DNA of 64,000 nt from Dactylonectria macrodidyma (Eukaryota > Ascomycota > Sordariomycetes > Hypocreales > Nectriaceae), in NCBI GenBank assembly GCA_020744425.1, contig JAGMUV010000010.1:1426001-1490000 (forward strand). Reading direction: 5' to 3'. The translations under genes and the position numbers were made by a program. Of the stretch, positions 45,723-56,801 are shown in pieces. Under the pieces are notes generated by a model. It did not search any database, was not told the origin of the DNA, and saw only the letters and a list, made by a program, of their open reading frames with translations. Position 1 is the stretch's first letter. Each line of letters begins with the position of its first letter.

Positions 45723-47403
45723 ATGCATTGGTTCAAGATCGAGGCCATCATGGCCGTTGCCGGCTGGGCAATTATGCCAGTCTGTGCATATGCGACCGTG
45801 CCTCGCAATTTGCTACGGGGTGAAACTCCCATTACCGACCTGGGCAAGCTTGGTAAGAAGCTTTCAAAAGCAGCCATGGTCTACTACCCAGGGTCGGACG
45901 AATTCGAGCTAGCATCAAAGCGATGGTCTGTACTGGACGCCCCCAAGGTGAACATTGTTGTGGTTCCTGCCACGGAAAATGACGTTGTCGAGACGGTACG
46001 TTTTGTCCAATTGATTCAGAGCTGTCTGGTGAGAGTATGCTAAGCCCCAGGCTGTCATAGGTGAAATTCGCAAACGCGCAGTATTTGCCCTTTCTCGAAT
46101 TCAATACGGCCCACGGAGCCATCACCACGCTGGGGAGGATGGATCACGGCATCGAGATCTACCTGAACCTATTGAGCAGCGTAAAAGTCGCTCAGGATGG
46201 GAAAACGGTCAAGATCGGCGGTGGAACTCAGTCTAAGGTTGTCACAGACACACTCTGGGCAGCAGGGAAACAGACAGGCAAGTATTTTATTCTCACCATA
46301 TTTGATGCCAGCTCTGACCTCTAGAAAGTAACTGGAACCTGTGAATGTGTCAGCTACATGGGACCCGCACTTGGAGGGGGCCATGGGTGGCTTCAAGGAC
46401 ACCACGGGCTTATTGCGGATCAGTTCGTCTCAATGAGGATCGTGCTGGCCGATGGCACCTTGAAGACAATCGATAGCAAGTCCGACCTCTGGTGGGCGAT
46501 GAGGGGCGCGGGCCACAATTTTGGCATTGTGACTTCCATCACCTCCAAGATTTACGACATCGAGCACAGCGACTGGGCGATTGAAACTCTCATCTACAGT
46601 GCCGACCAGGTCGAGGAGGTGTACCAAGCCGCTAATGACAACCTCCTTGGAAAGCAGCCCGAGGGTGTCATAAACTGGTCATACTGGGTGAACAGTCCTG
46701 ATGCGGATCCAAACAACGTGAGTACCTCCAGAATTCAGTATGAATGTTGCCATTGACCATCCTTCAGCCCATCATCCTGTTTTACATCATCCAAGAAGGT
46801 GTGACAGCCGTCGACTCGGCCATCACAAAGCCCTTCCACGACATCGGACCGCTCGCCATCGAGCCCGCTGCGGGAGACTACCGAGATCTTGCTGAATGGA
46901 CCGGCATCGCTCTCACTTCTGCGCCATGCCAGAAGAATGGGCTCGTCAACCCCCGCTTTCCGATCTATCTCAAGTCGTATGACATTGCGGCGACGAAGCA
47001 AGCCTATGAGCTCTTTGCATCCGAAACAAACGGAGACTCTCCCTTCAACAGCTCTCTGTTCATGCTTGAGGGCTACTCCACGCAGGGCGTAAGCACGATT
47101 GATGCTCACTCCAGCGCCTTCGCCTTCCGGGACGAACACCTTCTCCTCGCCCCACTCATCACATATTCGCCCGATGGACCTGCCCTTGACAAGCGGGCTG
47201 CTGCCCTGGGCGTGGAGCTTCGCCAGATCTTGCACAAGGCTACGGGCAAGGAGGAGATGAGTGTGTACGTGAACTACGCTTTCGGTGATGAGACCCCGAA
47301 GCAATGGTACGGGAGCGAGGACTGGCGCCAGGACCGCCTGAAGGCCCTGAAGGAGAAATACGATCCGAAAGGCAAATTTAGCTTCTTTGGTCCGATTGCA
47401 TAG
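45723..47403 (+). CDS. Secreted FAD-linked oxidase, berberine bridge enzyme-like
   Basis: Four exons, join(45723..45995, 46061..46277, 46329..46717, 46768..47403), give 504 aa. The N-terminus has a hydrophobic signal segment; 45750 is an in-frame alternative start giving a shorter one. The FAD_binding_4 domain is clear: IVVVPATENDVVE, LEFNTAHGA, KIGGGTQSKVV, then TCECVSYMGPALGGGHGWLQG around residues 164-187 and DLWWAMRGAGHNFGIVTS. The C-terminal BBE motif (YVNYAFGDE, QWYGSEDW, KYDPKGKFSFFGPI) is complete. Known role: oxidation of alcohols, amines or sugars, or oxidative ring closure, with covalent FAD and release of H2O2. The second intron begins GCAAGT, a GC-AG intron; this reading is the one that restores the family sequence. 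Next to a membrane protein and the 1363-aa gene; no clear pathway context. Confidence 0.92.
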
Positions 47404-48408
47404 GCGGAGGAGCATGCCTCAGGGGCAAAACGACCACATCCTGGAGTCGTGATCGAGAGGATCATGCAGATCAGGGATGTTGTGTGATACGACCGGGGGA
47501 CCTTGCCGTTAAGAAAACGAGGGGTTGGTATGCGGGAACTGGCTCACGACGTACGAATATATACATAGCAGTACTGTGCAAATACAGCTTGATCATGAAG
47601 AGCGTTATTGAACAAGGCCAGTCGTGAGACAAATTGCAGTGACATACAGAGTACATACAGAGGCCAATTGTGCCCGAATTATTGCAAGGAGTTCTCTCAG
47701 ACATGCCGGCACGTTGCATCGGCGGTATATGTCGATCTATTCCCATTTTGATGTGACAAGGGCTCAAGCGAAAGCCGAAGTCTACCAGGGTGGAAGCCGG
47801 AAGCCGATCCGAATGCAGGGGTGAACAACCACCGTTGGCTCCGTTACCACTGCAACGCGGTAATTTACCTGCCGCTCTGCTGTCATCCCGTTTTGAAAGC
47901 GAACAGGGTACTAGAAAACAAGAGCTACTGGTGACGTTCTTTCTACCTTTATCAACGTGGCAGGACCCGGATTACTAAAGCCTTCCTTGAGGCGCTACCT
48001 TGGACGGGAGTCTAAGACCATTGAGATACTCTGGCTTGTTGATTGGTCTATCCATCAATGCTAATATCTACATGCTTGTCATGGGTGTCTCCGAGGACTC
48101 TGATTTCATGCGCAGGCTCGGTCGGGTAACATTGGTCAACATTAGTCCATTTTTCGCCGGAGTATTTCGGCGTAAGTGGAAGCCAAGTTCTCGTATTCGT
48201 CGTCCTGCCTCGCCGTGGTTTCACGATCAGACTTCGTCTCGAAACCCCAATGATAGACTGCACTGCCGTCATAGAGGGCCATGAAAGAATCGGATGGAGG
48301 ATCTATCGACTAGAGCAGCACTCCCACAAGGATCAATGCATACAGACGCTCAAGGCACGATTGTTTCTTGGTCAAATCAAGCTCAGCTATCTCGCCGTCT
48401 CCATATTC
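47404..48408. other. Convergent intergenic, nothing recognised
   Basis: One kilobase between two convergent genes. Short plus-strand frames at 48000-48552 antisense to the neighbour have no support. No repeat is seen. Confidence 0.5.
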
Positions 48409-51400
48409 CTAATCCAACCAATGAGAATCCAAGTCAATCAAAAAGTCCAAATCGACATTGATGAAGCTTTTCCAGAGATCAATCTCCCTCAGCCACGGCT
48501 TCGTCTGCATAGCAAACGTCACTGCCGTACAATACTTGAACAGCTCCTGTGAATCCGCCCCCATGACGAGAATCAAGTCCCCGCGATTGACCACGTTGTC
48601 CTTGAACTGCGCCTGCAGTATCTCCAGTCTCGATTCAGTGACACGGTGCGCACTGTACTCGCTGCCAGGCATGTCCTTGGGCACAAACTTCCACTCCCAA
48701 GCGCGGCCGGCGCTGTCGAGGAAACTCATGGACTGCCGGTTGTGCAGTCCAACCATGAACGGGTAGTAGTGCGGCGCAGACCACAGTCGGAGGAGGCCAA
48801 AGCGAGCTGTCGGATGCTTGGCTGCGAAAGACTGGGCCTTGGGCAGCAGCTCTGGCCATTTGTCTGGGGGTGTGAGATAAGACGGTATCTCCATAGGGAA
48901 GTTGCCGTATTTATCTTCGTAGTTGATGAACAGGTCCAGTTTCCCGGGACGATGAGGCTCTGTGTTGGCGGTGGCCATTCCAGCGACGACTTGGGAATCA
49001 TTCTGTAAATATGCTGGTCCAATAACGCCCTCCCGATACACTGTTAAGTGTTATTAGTAACTCTTTGGAACATGCAGTACAAGTTGGGTTAAACTGACAA
49101 TGAGCAATAATAGGACGGATGGCAAGACTCCAGTCCATAGGGTAGTCATCCGCATAATATCTAGGGCCTTGCATGAACTTATTCCACGCAGCCCAGAACG
49201 CCTTATCGCGAAACTTGTAGCTTGTCCGACCTCGACGATCAGGCCGTGTCTTGCGGCGTTCCTTGGGATCGAATAGAAGCGAGTTCCTGAGACCCTCGCA
49301 CTGGGTTGACTGAATGAACTTGGTCACAAGAGCGGTGACCTCTAGCTCTGGAAAGAACATGGCCATGCATGCAAAGGCGCGGACCAAGTCTTGGACAATG
49401 TAGCTGTGAGGCCACGGAGCAGCCGGGTCTTGGATGTAAGTGTCGTATCTTGCCTGAAGTCCAAGCCACTTGAGAGTGTCGACGAGAAACCAGACCCAGT
49501 CAGTTGGCCCAGAGTGGCCATAGTTGAGCATCAAGGTAATTTTATCTTGAACCTCGCGAAAGTTCGGGGTACCTCCTGGCTCGAGATCTCCAGCGTGGAA
49601 GGACTCCTTGAAGCCTGCAATTCCAATGAGCTCATTCATCGTCAACGGGAGTAATTACACAAGTAGACTTACCAATAGCCCTGTCGCGTTCCATCTCTTC
49701 CATGTCACTCAGCTTTGGCTTTTTCGGCATCGCACCCAGGCTTACGCTGGTGAGTAACATGCGCTGAGATGGCGAGATGTCCTCTTTAAGCAGCTGCTTA
49801 AGCCCCGTTTTGAAGATGTTGGGTAGAGCCCACGGCCCAGCCTCGCCGTTACCATTGATAGAGCCAAGGGCCTTCAGCGGGCCATCGCCTCTGGTCAACT
49901 CCTCCAAGCCCTTGGCAATAGTCTTCATGCTGCTAGGCATAAGACTCCTCTCGATGCGGCTGATGCCGTTTCTAATCTCGCGGAAAGGCACGTTCGCGTC
50001 GCTAGATGCCAACTCATCGGGAAACAAGACCTCGTCCTCGGCGGCGTTGGCTTCATTGTAAAACATGTACGGGGATTGCGACAGGTCCGAATGACTGCGG
50101 TCCATGACATTCCTGTCTTTGATGTCAAACAGCCTGAATTCATTGCGTTCATCCGTCACTGTTTCCCAGAGGCTCTTGACGACTTCTCCTGGCTTAATCT
50201 GTCTTGTCCGCATCGTGTCGCTTTCCCTGGTGAGGGTCTGCAGGAGCGGTTTCATGTGTGCGTATACATCACGAGGCTGGGTGATGCGCCAGGCATTGCG
50301 GAGTTCCTGGAGCGTCTGTCAGTTTTGTGCGGTTTGAGGCGTTGAGGCAGAAACATACCGAAACAACCACATTGTACAGGTTCATGCCGGGCTCGCCAGG
50401 GACAAAGTCCCAGATGAAGATGTCATAGTAGTTATCGAACCCGAAGCGCCATTCGCGCAGCTTGTCGGTCAGTTTGAAGAACTGGGGTCCGACCTCCAAG
50501 ATATTAAGCCATTCACTCTTGGAGGCTCGCCCAAGACCTTGCTTTATTCGATACGTCCACAGGTGCTCCTCTGGAGGTGCTGTGATGACACGGCCAGTCT
50601 TTCCATCTCGAACCAGTACTAACGTCTCGCCAGGTCGCATCATCAGGTATTGAAGGAAGCGTCGAGTAACTGGGTCGCTTCGCTTCATATGAACGGCCAT
50701 GACGTTCCTTGCCTCAACAAAGTCATGCTGACGTCGGGCTCTCGTCGCCCGACCACCAACCTGGTTGTGTCTGTTGTGTTGCTGCGCCTCAAGATCCATG
50801 AAATATGGAAAGAGCTCCAGGTCCTGCAGCTGTTGCGTGAGTCGGTTGCCACCCCAGGCCACCCAGTTTGAGGCAGGGAAATACTGCCAGTGGGTTAGGA
50901 GATTTAGGTCCGAGAACTCGTTCCAGTTGCGGCACAGCTGAATCGCATGCTTGAGGTCACAGTCTTTGGCTATGATGGAAAATTGAAGCCATCCGTCTCG
51001 TGACATTGCTCTCTCGCTGGAGTGGTTCCAGATGCTTTTACCACAGATGGTGACCTTGGTCTTTCTCTTCTTCTTCTTCTTTCGTGATTTTTTGCCTGCC
51101 ACCTGCCTCATGACGTTTTCGAAGAGCCAGTCTTGAGAATGAAGATGACTATATCGTCTGTCTTCCAAGAGCAGATCTTCAAAGCTCTCGCCTTCATAGT
51201 CTTCCTCCTCCTCTTCCTCCTCGTCGTCGTCTACGTCGTCGCCTCGAGCGAAGTCGGCGCACGCATCACGAATTTCTTGGAGACTTGGCTTCTCCACCTT
51301 AAGACATAGGTCCCGTAGATCTGACTCAACAATCCCGGGGTCGCGAAGGAATTCCGGCATACTGGGAGCTCGTAAAGCAGCCGGTAGCAGAGATGCCTGC

Positions 51401-52726
51401 ACAAGCAGTAACCGACAGAACAAGAGCACCTTGATCTCTCTAACGTCCCTGACGACAGATTCAATCTCGTCATCTGTCATGGGCGCCGTCTTGGCATAAG
51501 TCTCGTGGGGATTCTCCAGTGTGCCGACAAGATGCCAGCCTGCGGCGTCATTATAGTTCTTCTTGACACCCTCCTTCAGGCGCTTCCGCATCTCTTCTTC
51601 CGTCTCGATATTGCCCTTGTCGGGTTCTGGTAAGTCGGAGGCCGCGCTGTCCTCGTCTTCTTGCTGCATAGCCAGAAGCCTCTGCTGACCGTGGTCGTTG
51701 CCCTTTGCATCCCTTGAATTGCTACTACCGCTGTTGGAGCCGCCGGTTTTCTTGTTGGCAATCCCGCCTTTTGCCTTTGGTCTCTTCTTGGCTTTCTTTG
51801 GTGGTTGAGATTCCTCACCAAGAGCAAGCCCCTCGGTTTTTCCCCCTAGGCTAGTTGTTGGAGAATCCTCCTCGGCCTCCAAGCCACCCATCCAGAGGAA
51901 GTGTTTAATCAAATCGATATAGCGGTCGCGGTCGTCCCGGGCCATGTCTTCAATGGGATCCCAGGTCTCATCATCCTCCGACTCTTCAGCTGACATGGCC
52001 ATCCGTTCTTGGAAAGCATCTTCGAGGTACGCATCTTGGCGCTTCTTCTCCTCTTTTTCTCGCTTCTGCTGTAATCTCGCTTGTAGTTGCTTCCAGTGGC
52101 GCTTAAATAAGGCAGCCTCCAGCTTAACCTTCTTCTGTTCCTTCTCACTCCTAGCCTCTTCCTCGTCCTGGATCTTGCGAACCCACGAGAACCACTGCTC
52201 CTTCTGGTAAAGTACTTGAGCGGTGTGCTTCTCTAGCCTACCTAGGGCCAGAAGGATAATGTGGCGCTGGCTGCTAAGCTTGTCGAGGTATGATTGGTGG
52301 CCATAGTCGATATTAAGCGAGTAGAAATGCTTATGATGTAACTTGCGTGCATCGATAACCTTTCCAATTAGGACGTACTTGTCAAACAAGTATACGTGGA
52401 TCTCTCGGAGCACCTCAACATCCTCGATTTTCTCAAAGGTCTCGTTTGCCAGAGGGATCTCCGAGTTCTTCAATAAGGAAGGGGCCTCGTCATCTATGGC
52501 ATCCAACCTGGCATTGCGGCGTTTATAGCCCTTGTATAGACCATAGACCTGCTTGGCGTGGAACTTGCAGAACAGGAGGTTGGCGTTGGTGGCCTCGTTC
52601 GTACATCTCTCGCCATCAGAGAGCTGCAAGGCCTGTGCACGTAACGCGTCAGTTGGATAGGTCCAAGACTATATATGTATTAGAGAACGGTCATCTCACC
52701 TGACACTGCCCCTCAACTGAGGCCAT
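48409..52726 (-). CDS. Large 1363-aa protein of unknown function with N-terminal zinc-finger-like motif
   Basis: Five exons, complement(48409..49040, 49099..49614, 49673..50315, 50359..52632, 52700..52726), with frame kept throughout. The first exon has only nine codons and is needed to supply Cys8. The N-terminus has Cys8, Cys19, Cys31 and His34 (C-x10-C-x11-C-x2-H), a spacing like small Cys/His nuclear motifs, followed by KQVYGLYKGYKRRN. Next come a charged coiled coil (about 150-230), a nuclear-signal-like run KKAKKRPKAKGG, a strongly acidic patch (DDVDDDEEEEEEED) and a basic run KKSRKKKKKRK. The C-terminal 800 residues look globular, without a known enzyme motif. There is no signal peptide or TM segment. 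A nuclear role is a guess. The length and intact frame argue for a conserved gene. Confidence 0.8.
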
Positions 52727-53245
52727 GATTGTCGCGACCCTCAAAAATGGGGTAAGCTTTGTGGTTAGATGACGTCGCCTTTTCAGCCCAAGTTTGGAGT
52801 GTTAGAAAATGATTAGAGGGGCAAGGTGTTGCTAATGCCTAAGGCATCACTATTAGTCAGCCTACTCAGCCGTGCTCCACCTACCCTACACAGTCCCACG
52901 GCTTCAGGTCGAGGAATCCCCGCTGCGCAGCTGCTGCAACTGCTGCTTCTATCCGGCGACAGGCGACATCGAATGCAATGAGTAGCGTTGACGGCCGCTC
53001 CTAATATGACTACGCGGGCTACGGGTCCCGGCTATCCCGCGCAGTTACGCGTCTCGGCTTTGGGATCGAAATCATTTGCGCTCTAGTCCTCGAGGCGGAC
53101 GTTATTAAAGCTCTTTTCGATTTCTACTGGGACGACTAACGCCGCGATAGTCACAAGCAATTGTCGAACCAACTTCCCAAATATTAAGCTCGCGCTGGTA
53201 GTAGGCGTCTGCGGCATTATTCCCTTTGGCCCAGAATCATCGCCG
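52727..53245. other. Intergenic
   Basis: These 0.52 kb hold the promoter of the large minus-strand gene and the 5' side of the ankyrin relic. Nothing else is recognised. Confidence 0.45.
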
Positions 53246-53870
53246 TTGGGCCCACCAGGCAGCTTGTACATTGATGCCACACAAGCAGAGGCGCGAATCT
53301 CAACCGAGGACCTTTCTGGGTCCACGCCTCTGTGGGAAGCCTCCAACAACGGCCGCAAGACTGTCGTGCGCCAGTTGATTGACTGCGACCGTATGTTCAA
53401 CTGGAACGCGATCAAAGTAACGCTTTGAAACTGGCTATACAATACAAAAACGAAGACGCCGCCTTGATCTTGCTAGACCGGTTTGGAACCGGCCAACGGG
53501 GCAGCGGCCTGCTGGTCACTGCCATCCAGTCGGGGAACATGCGGCTCGTGGAAGCGCTGCTCACGGACCACGGCGTTGACCCAAACGACCCGGGCGAGTA
53601 CGGATACCGGCCGCTGACGATCGCAATACAAGGCGACCAGGCGGCCGCTGCACGCTTGTTGCTCGCCCAGGAGAGAACCCAACCGTGCATGGATGATATA
53701 CTGATCTACATCAACTGCCGCCAATCCTCTGAACATGTGCGGCTGCTGGTGGCCAACGGCAGATTCAACATGCATTACGTGAACGACAAGGGGCAGTCGC
53801 TTCCGTCAAAGGCAGCTGGATGGGACAAACGGCCTATGTCGAGTGTGCCACGGGGAAGATTATAACGCTG
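53246..53870 (+). pseudogene. Ankyrin-repeat relic of an NLR-like protein
   Basis: Two plus-strand frames carry ankyrin-like units: STPLWEASNNGRKTVVRQLI in the first, and LKLAIQYKNEDAALILLDR, TAIQSGNMRLVEALL and YGYRPLTIAIQGDQAAAARLL in the second. A one-base frameshift near 53400 separates them, and the frame closes near 53865 inside another unit (NDKGQSLPSKAAG). Such repeats usually form the sensor end of fungal NACHT/STAND proteins; no ATPase domain is attached here. Confidence 0.65.
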
Positions 53871-54049
53871 GGGCAGATAACATCCCACAGCCCGCACACT
53901 TCATCCTCGGAGGATATATATTCCTTCAAAACTGGTACCTTAGGACCGCGAGGGAAAGGGGGGCATTGAAAAGAGCCACCTCCAAGCTGAATCGGTGACT
54001 CGAGACCGAGATGCCCTTCTCGCCATTCGAAGAAGCCGCGAGGTATCCA

Positions 54050-54450
54050 GAGCACCCCTGATGCGCTTGAGACGTCGCAGGTCCTGGATGATTCTCTTAA
54101 AGATTGTGAATCGGAGCTAGCCCGGGTGCTGAACAGGCTGGATCCGAGCAAGGCCGGCAAGGCGATGCGCCGTGTCGGCCTCCGTGCCCTCAAGTGGCCG
54201 TTGGACAGCAAGGTTAGCGGGATTGTTTCTAACCTAGACCGCCACAGACTACCCTACTATGTCTGCAAGTCAACCAAACGTGAGTCGGTGCAATAACGGG
54301 CGGTTTTGGGCACGACAGAGCTGACACCAATATCGCACAGAACAATCTTGCTCGACATCCGTCAGAGGCTCGAAGCCGTCTCGCTCCAACCCCGAAGGAG
54401 ACATATCAATTGCTCGCACACCCTGCTTCATCGTGCCGTTCGACCGAGAC
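54050..54450 (+). pseudogene. STAND/NLR N-terminal domain relic
   Basis: A frame from 54053 reads like the helical N-terminal domain found before NACHT in fungal NLRs: LKDCESELARVLNRLD, RVGLRALKWPLDSKVSGIV, then a GTGAGT donor near 54281 and ILLDIRQRLEAVSL after the acceptor. Splicing does not restore the frame, and no start or downstream ATPase is found. It is in the same orientation as the ankyrin relic but in reversed domain order, so the pieces come from a rearranged or different parent. Confidence 0.5.
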
Positions 54451-54470
54451 TCTAGCACACTTGTTCCAGC

Positions 54471-54610
54471 ACACTTGCTCTAGCACAACTTGCTCTAGAA
54501 CAAATAGCCTAGCTCATGTGTACTAGCTCACTTGTTCCAGCGCACCCGCTCCAGCAGAGTTGTTTCAGAACAAATAGCCTAGTGCACGTGTGCCAGCACA
54601 TCTATCGTGT
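54471..54610. repeat. Two diverged 70-bp tandem units
   Basis: AGAACAAATAGCCTAG occurs at 54497-54512 and 54567-54582, and the surrounding TTGCTCTAG/CCGCTCCAG and TGTGTACTAG/CGTGTGCCAG blocks repeat with the same 70-bp period. Shorter AGCACACTTGTTCCAG-like words precede them. It is a minisatellite or a decayed coding repeat. Confidence 0.65.
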
Positions 54611-56125
54611 GCTACACACTTATGCTGGCTCGCGTTAGGTTCTGGAACGCTCGTAGTGGCACATGTTCTGTGAAAGCACACATATGCTAAGCCATGAGAT
54701 TTGCTATGGTGTGTGTGTTAGAACCAAATCTGAGCTCGCACATACATGGCCGGGCTAATTGTTTTAAAGCGGGTGTGCTGGATCAAGTGTTAGGTTTCCA
54801 CCTGAAAGGTCTCGTGTACGCTCAGATAAATATTGTCGCTGAGGGGCAGAATGTTTTCTGCTCCCTGACCAACCTCCACCAATCTCGCTGTTTCCTTGAC
54901 GGTGAGTCCGAATAACTGCGCTGCTTGAGGAGCCTTTCGTTCCGTTGTCCTCTTCTCAAGTATCCTCGGCGTGGACTCCGACCAGCTCCGCTCTCCTCGG
55001 AACTCGCTTCCATTAGAACTGACACCAGTTAGGAAAGGTCGCTGGACTGATGAGAGGATCGTTTGTCTCTACTTATACGACTTTTGTGGCGATTGGAAGC
55101 ATGCATTGCTGATCTACTATGAATAGCACCGTCCCAGCCCGGCCACCTTCCTAACCTGGTGGCAATTCCGGGGCAGCTAAATCAGGGGTTCCCCAACAGT
55201 GGAGATTTACCCTGCAGAATAGCCGGTTTCCGGGACTATCCGCAGTTAGTTCAATTAGTTTATTAGTACGGAGCTTGGATATTATATCTACCCTTGACAT
55301 AGAGAGACCTACATGCTATATCAACAACTATAGATTTAAACTTTGAAAACAGCTAAATGAAGCAGTAAGCTTAAGTGTAATTCGGATGGATTATGTCTCC
55401 GGTCCCGGTGAGACCACCTGCTGCTAGTGGCAGGCGCAAATGGGGGATGTGAACTCTCTCTGGGTATCACCGGATGCGTGGTGCTCTTCTCTTATTCTTC
55501 GATTCTCGTCGCGGGGGACGCTTTGCGTTGTCTTCCATCTCTTCCCGCGGTTATGTCTCGTATCCAGAAATCCACCCCGTACAGACATAGTAATTGATCT
55601 TTTGTTTCGACCAAATTTGGGACTACGAATTGCAGGGGTTTGGGGAGAGGTCGAGGAAGAAGGGCCTGGCGGCAATCAAATAATAGTGTGGTTGTCTACG
55701 ATCTCTTTTTGTCCAGTTGTTCCAAAGCTAACAATCAATGCCGTAACGTCGTTAATTACTTTGTTCATCCCGCTCACTGCCAAGTTAACCGTCTCCTTCT
55801 CGCGGAATTGTCCTTGGTTGACTGGGTACTGCGAGTCAGGTTCATCCAAAGTTTCCCCCCAACCCCATTCCCCCCTCCCAATCCCACACTCTCTCGGCGC
55901 AGAAAAATCCCAAAAGCGAAGCCAGGCCCAGTACGGGTTAACTTCTCTTGGGGACCAGGCGTAGTAAAGTGGAGAAAGTGGGACTCAAATGCCCTGCCAG
56001 CTGTCACTGCATCAGATCCCCGCTTCCTGTGTCTTGATAACCCATAGCTTCAATACCTGGCCAATCTTATGCATCGATGGCATGCGTGACGTGCAGTGAT
56101 ATCACACGCCTATAAGGAGGTAGGG

Positions 56126-56158
<33 letters not shown>

Positions 56159-56801
56159 GAAAAAAAGAAAAAAACACTCCAGGCCGAGGAACCCAGAGAA
56201 TCGCGAAAGAGATGATCGCTGTTAAATCACACCGTGTACCCCCTCTTACATTGCGGCAGATGAGTGGTCACCGAAGATGATCGAAACTGGTGGACTGCGA
56301 AGAGAATGGAGGCCACCGCGCGCTTTGTTAGCTCGGCTTGCCAGCCATAGTGTCTGAGGCTGGCAAGGAGTCGGGCAACGAAATGGTGACTGTTTCGTTC
56401 CCGGGGCCACGCGTGCTGCTGGGTCTGCCGCGCTGGATTGGAGAGGACGCGCCTAAGACATTTTGTCAGGTTTTCGCTCTTCATGCCGCTAGTTGACCAG
56501 TTTTGCATTAGAAACACACTGTAGCTGCGAAGTTAGAGACTAATCAGAGGTAGAACAGTTGGCTATGGATATGCGCGCATAAGTAGATACTCTATTAGAA
56601 GCATTGCGTAGGAGGCTGACACAAACGTGGGGTTGCGGCTACAGCTGCGTCTGCGGGGCTCCCTAAGACAACCTTCCGCCTAGGCTGGTTCAGACTCGCA
56701 AGGCGTAGCGAGAGAAGGGCCCAAGCCGAGGTTGAGCCGCTAGGAAACCCCGCAGCTGTGATTGATACTCCTCCTCGCCGTATCAAATAGTAGAAGCAAT
56801 T
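54611..56801. other. Gene-free stretch with T/A homopolymer junction
   Basis: No supported gene in 2.2 kb. Frames at 55440-56047 have no motif. At 56126-56158 a run of 20 T meets a run of 13 A, followed by A-rich sequence with single G. The HET-gene promoter lies at its right end. Confidence 0.5.

Noticed and set aside
46735..47415. 226-codon minus-strand frame
   Set aside because: It is antisense to the last exon of the berberine-bridge-type oxidase.
55440..56047. Overlapping plus-strand frames of 135-174 codons
   Set aside because: Low-complexity, Pro/Arg-rich translations without motif or splice support.
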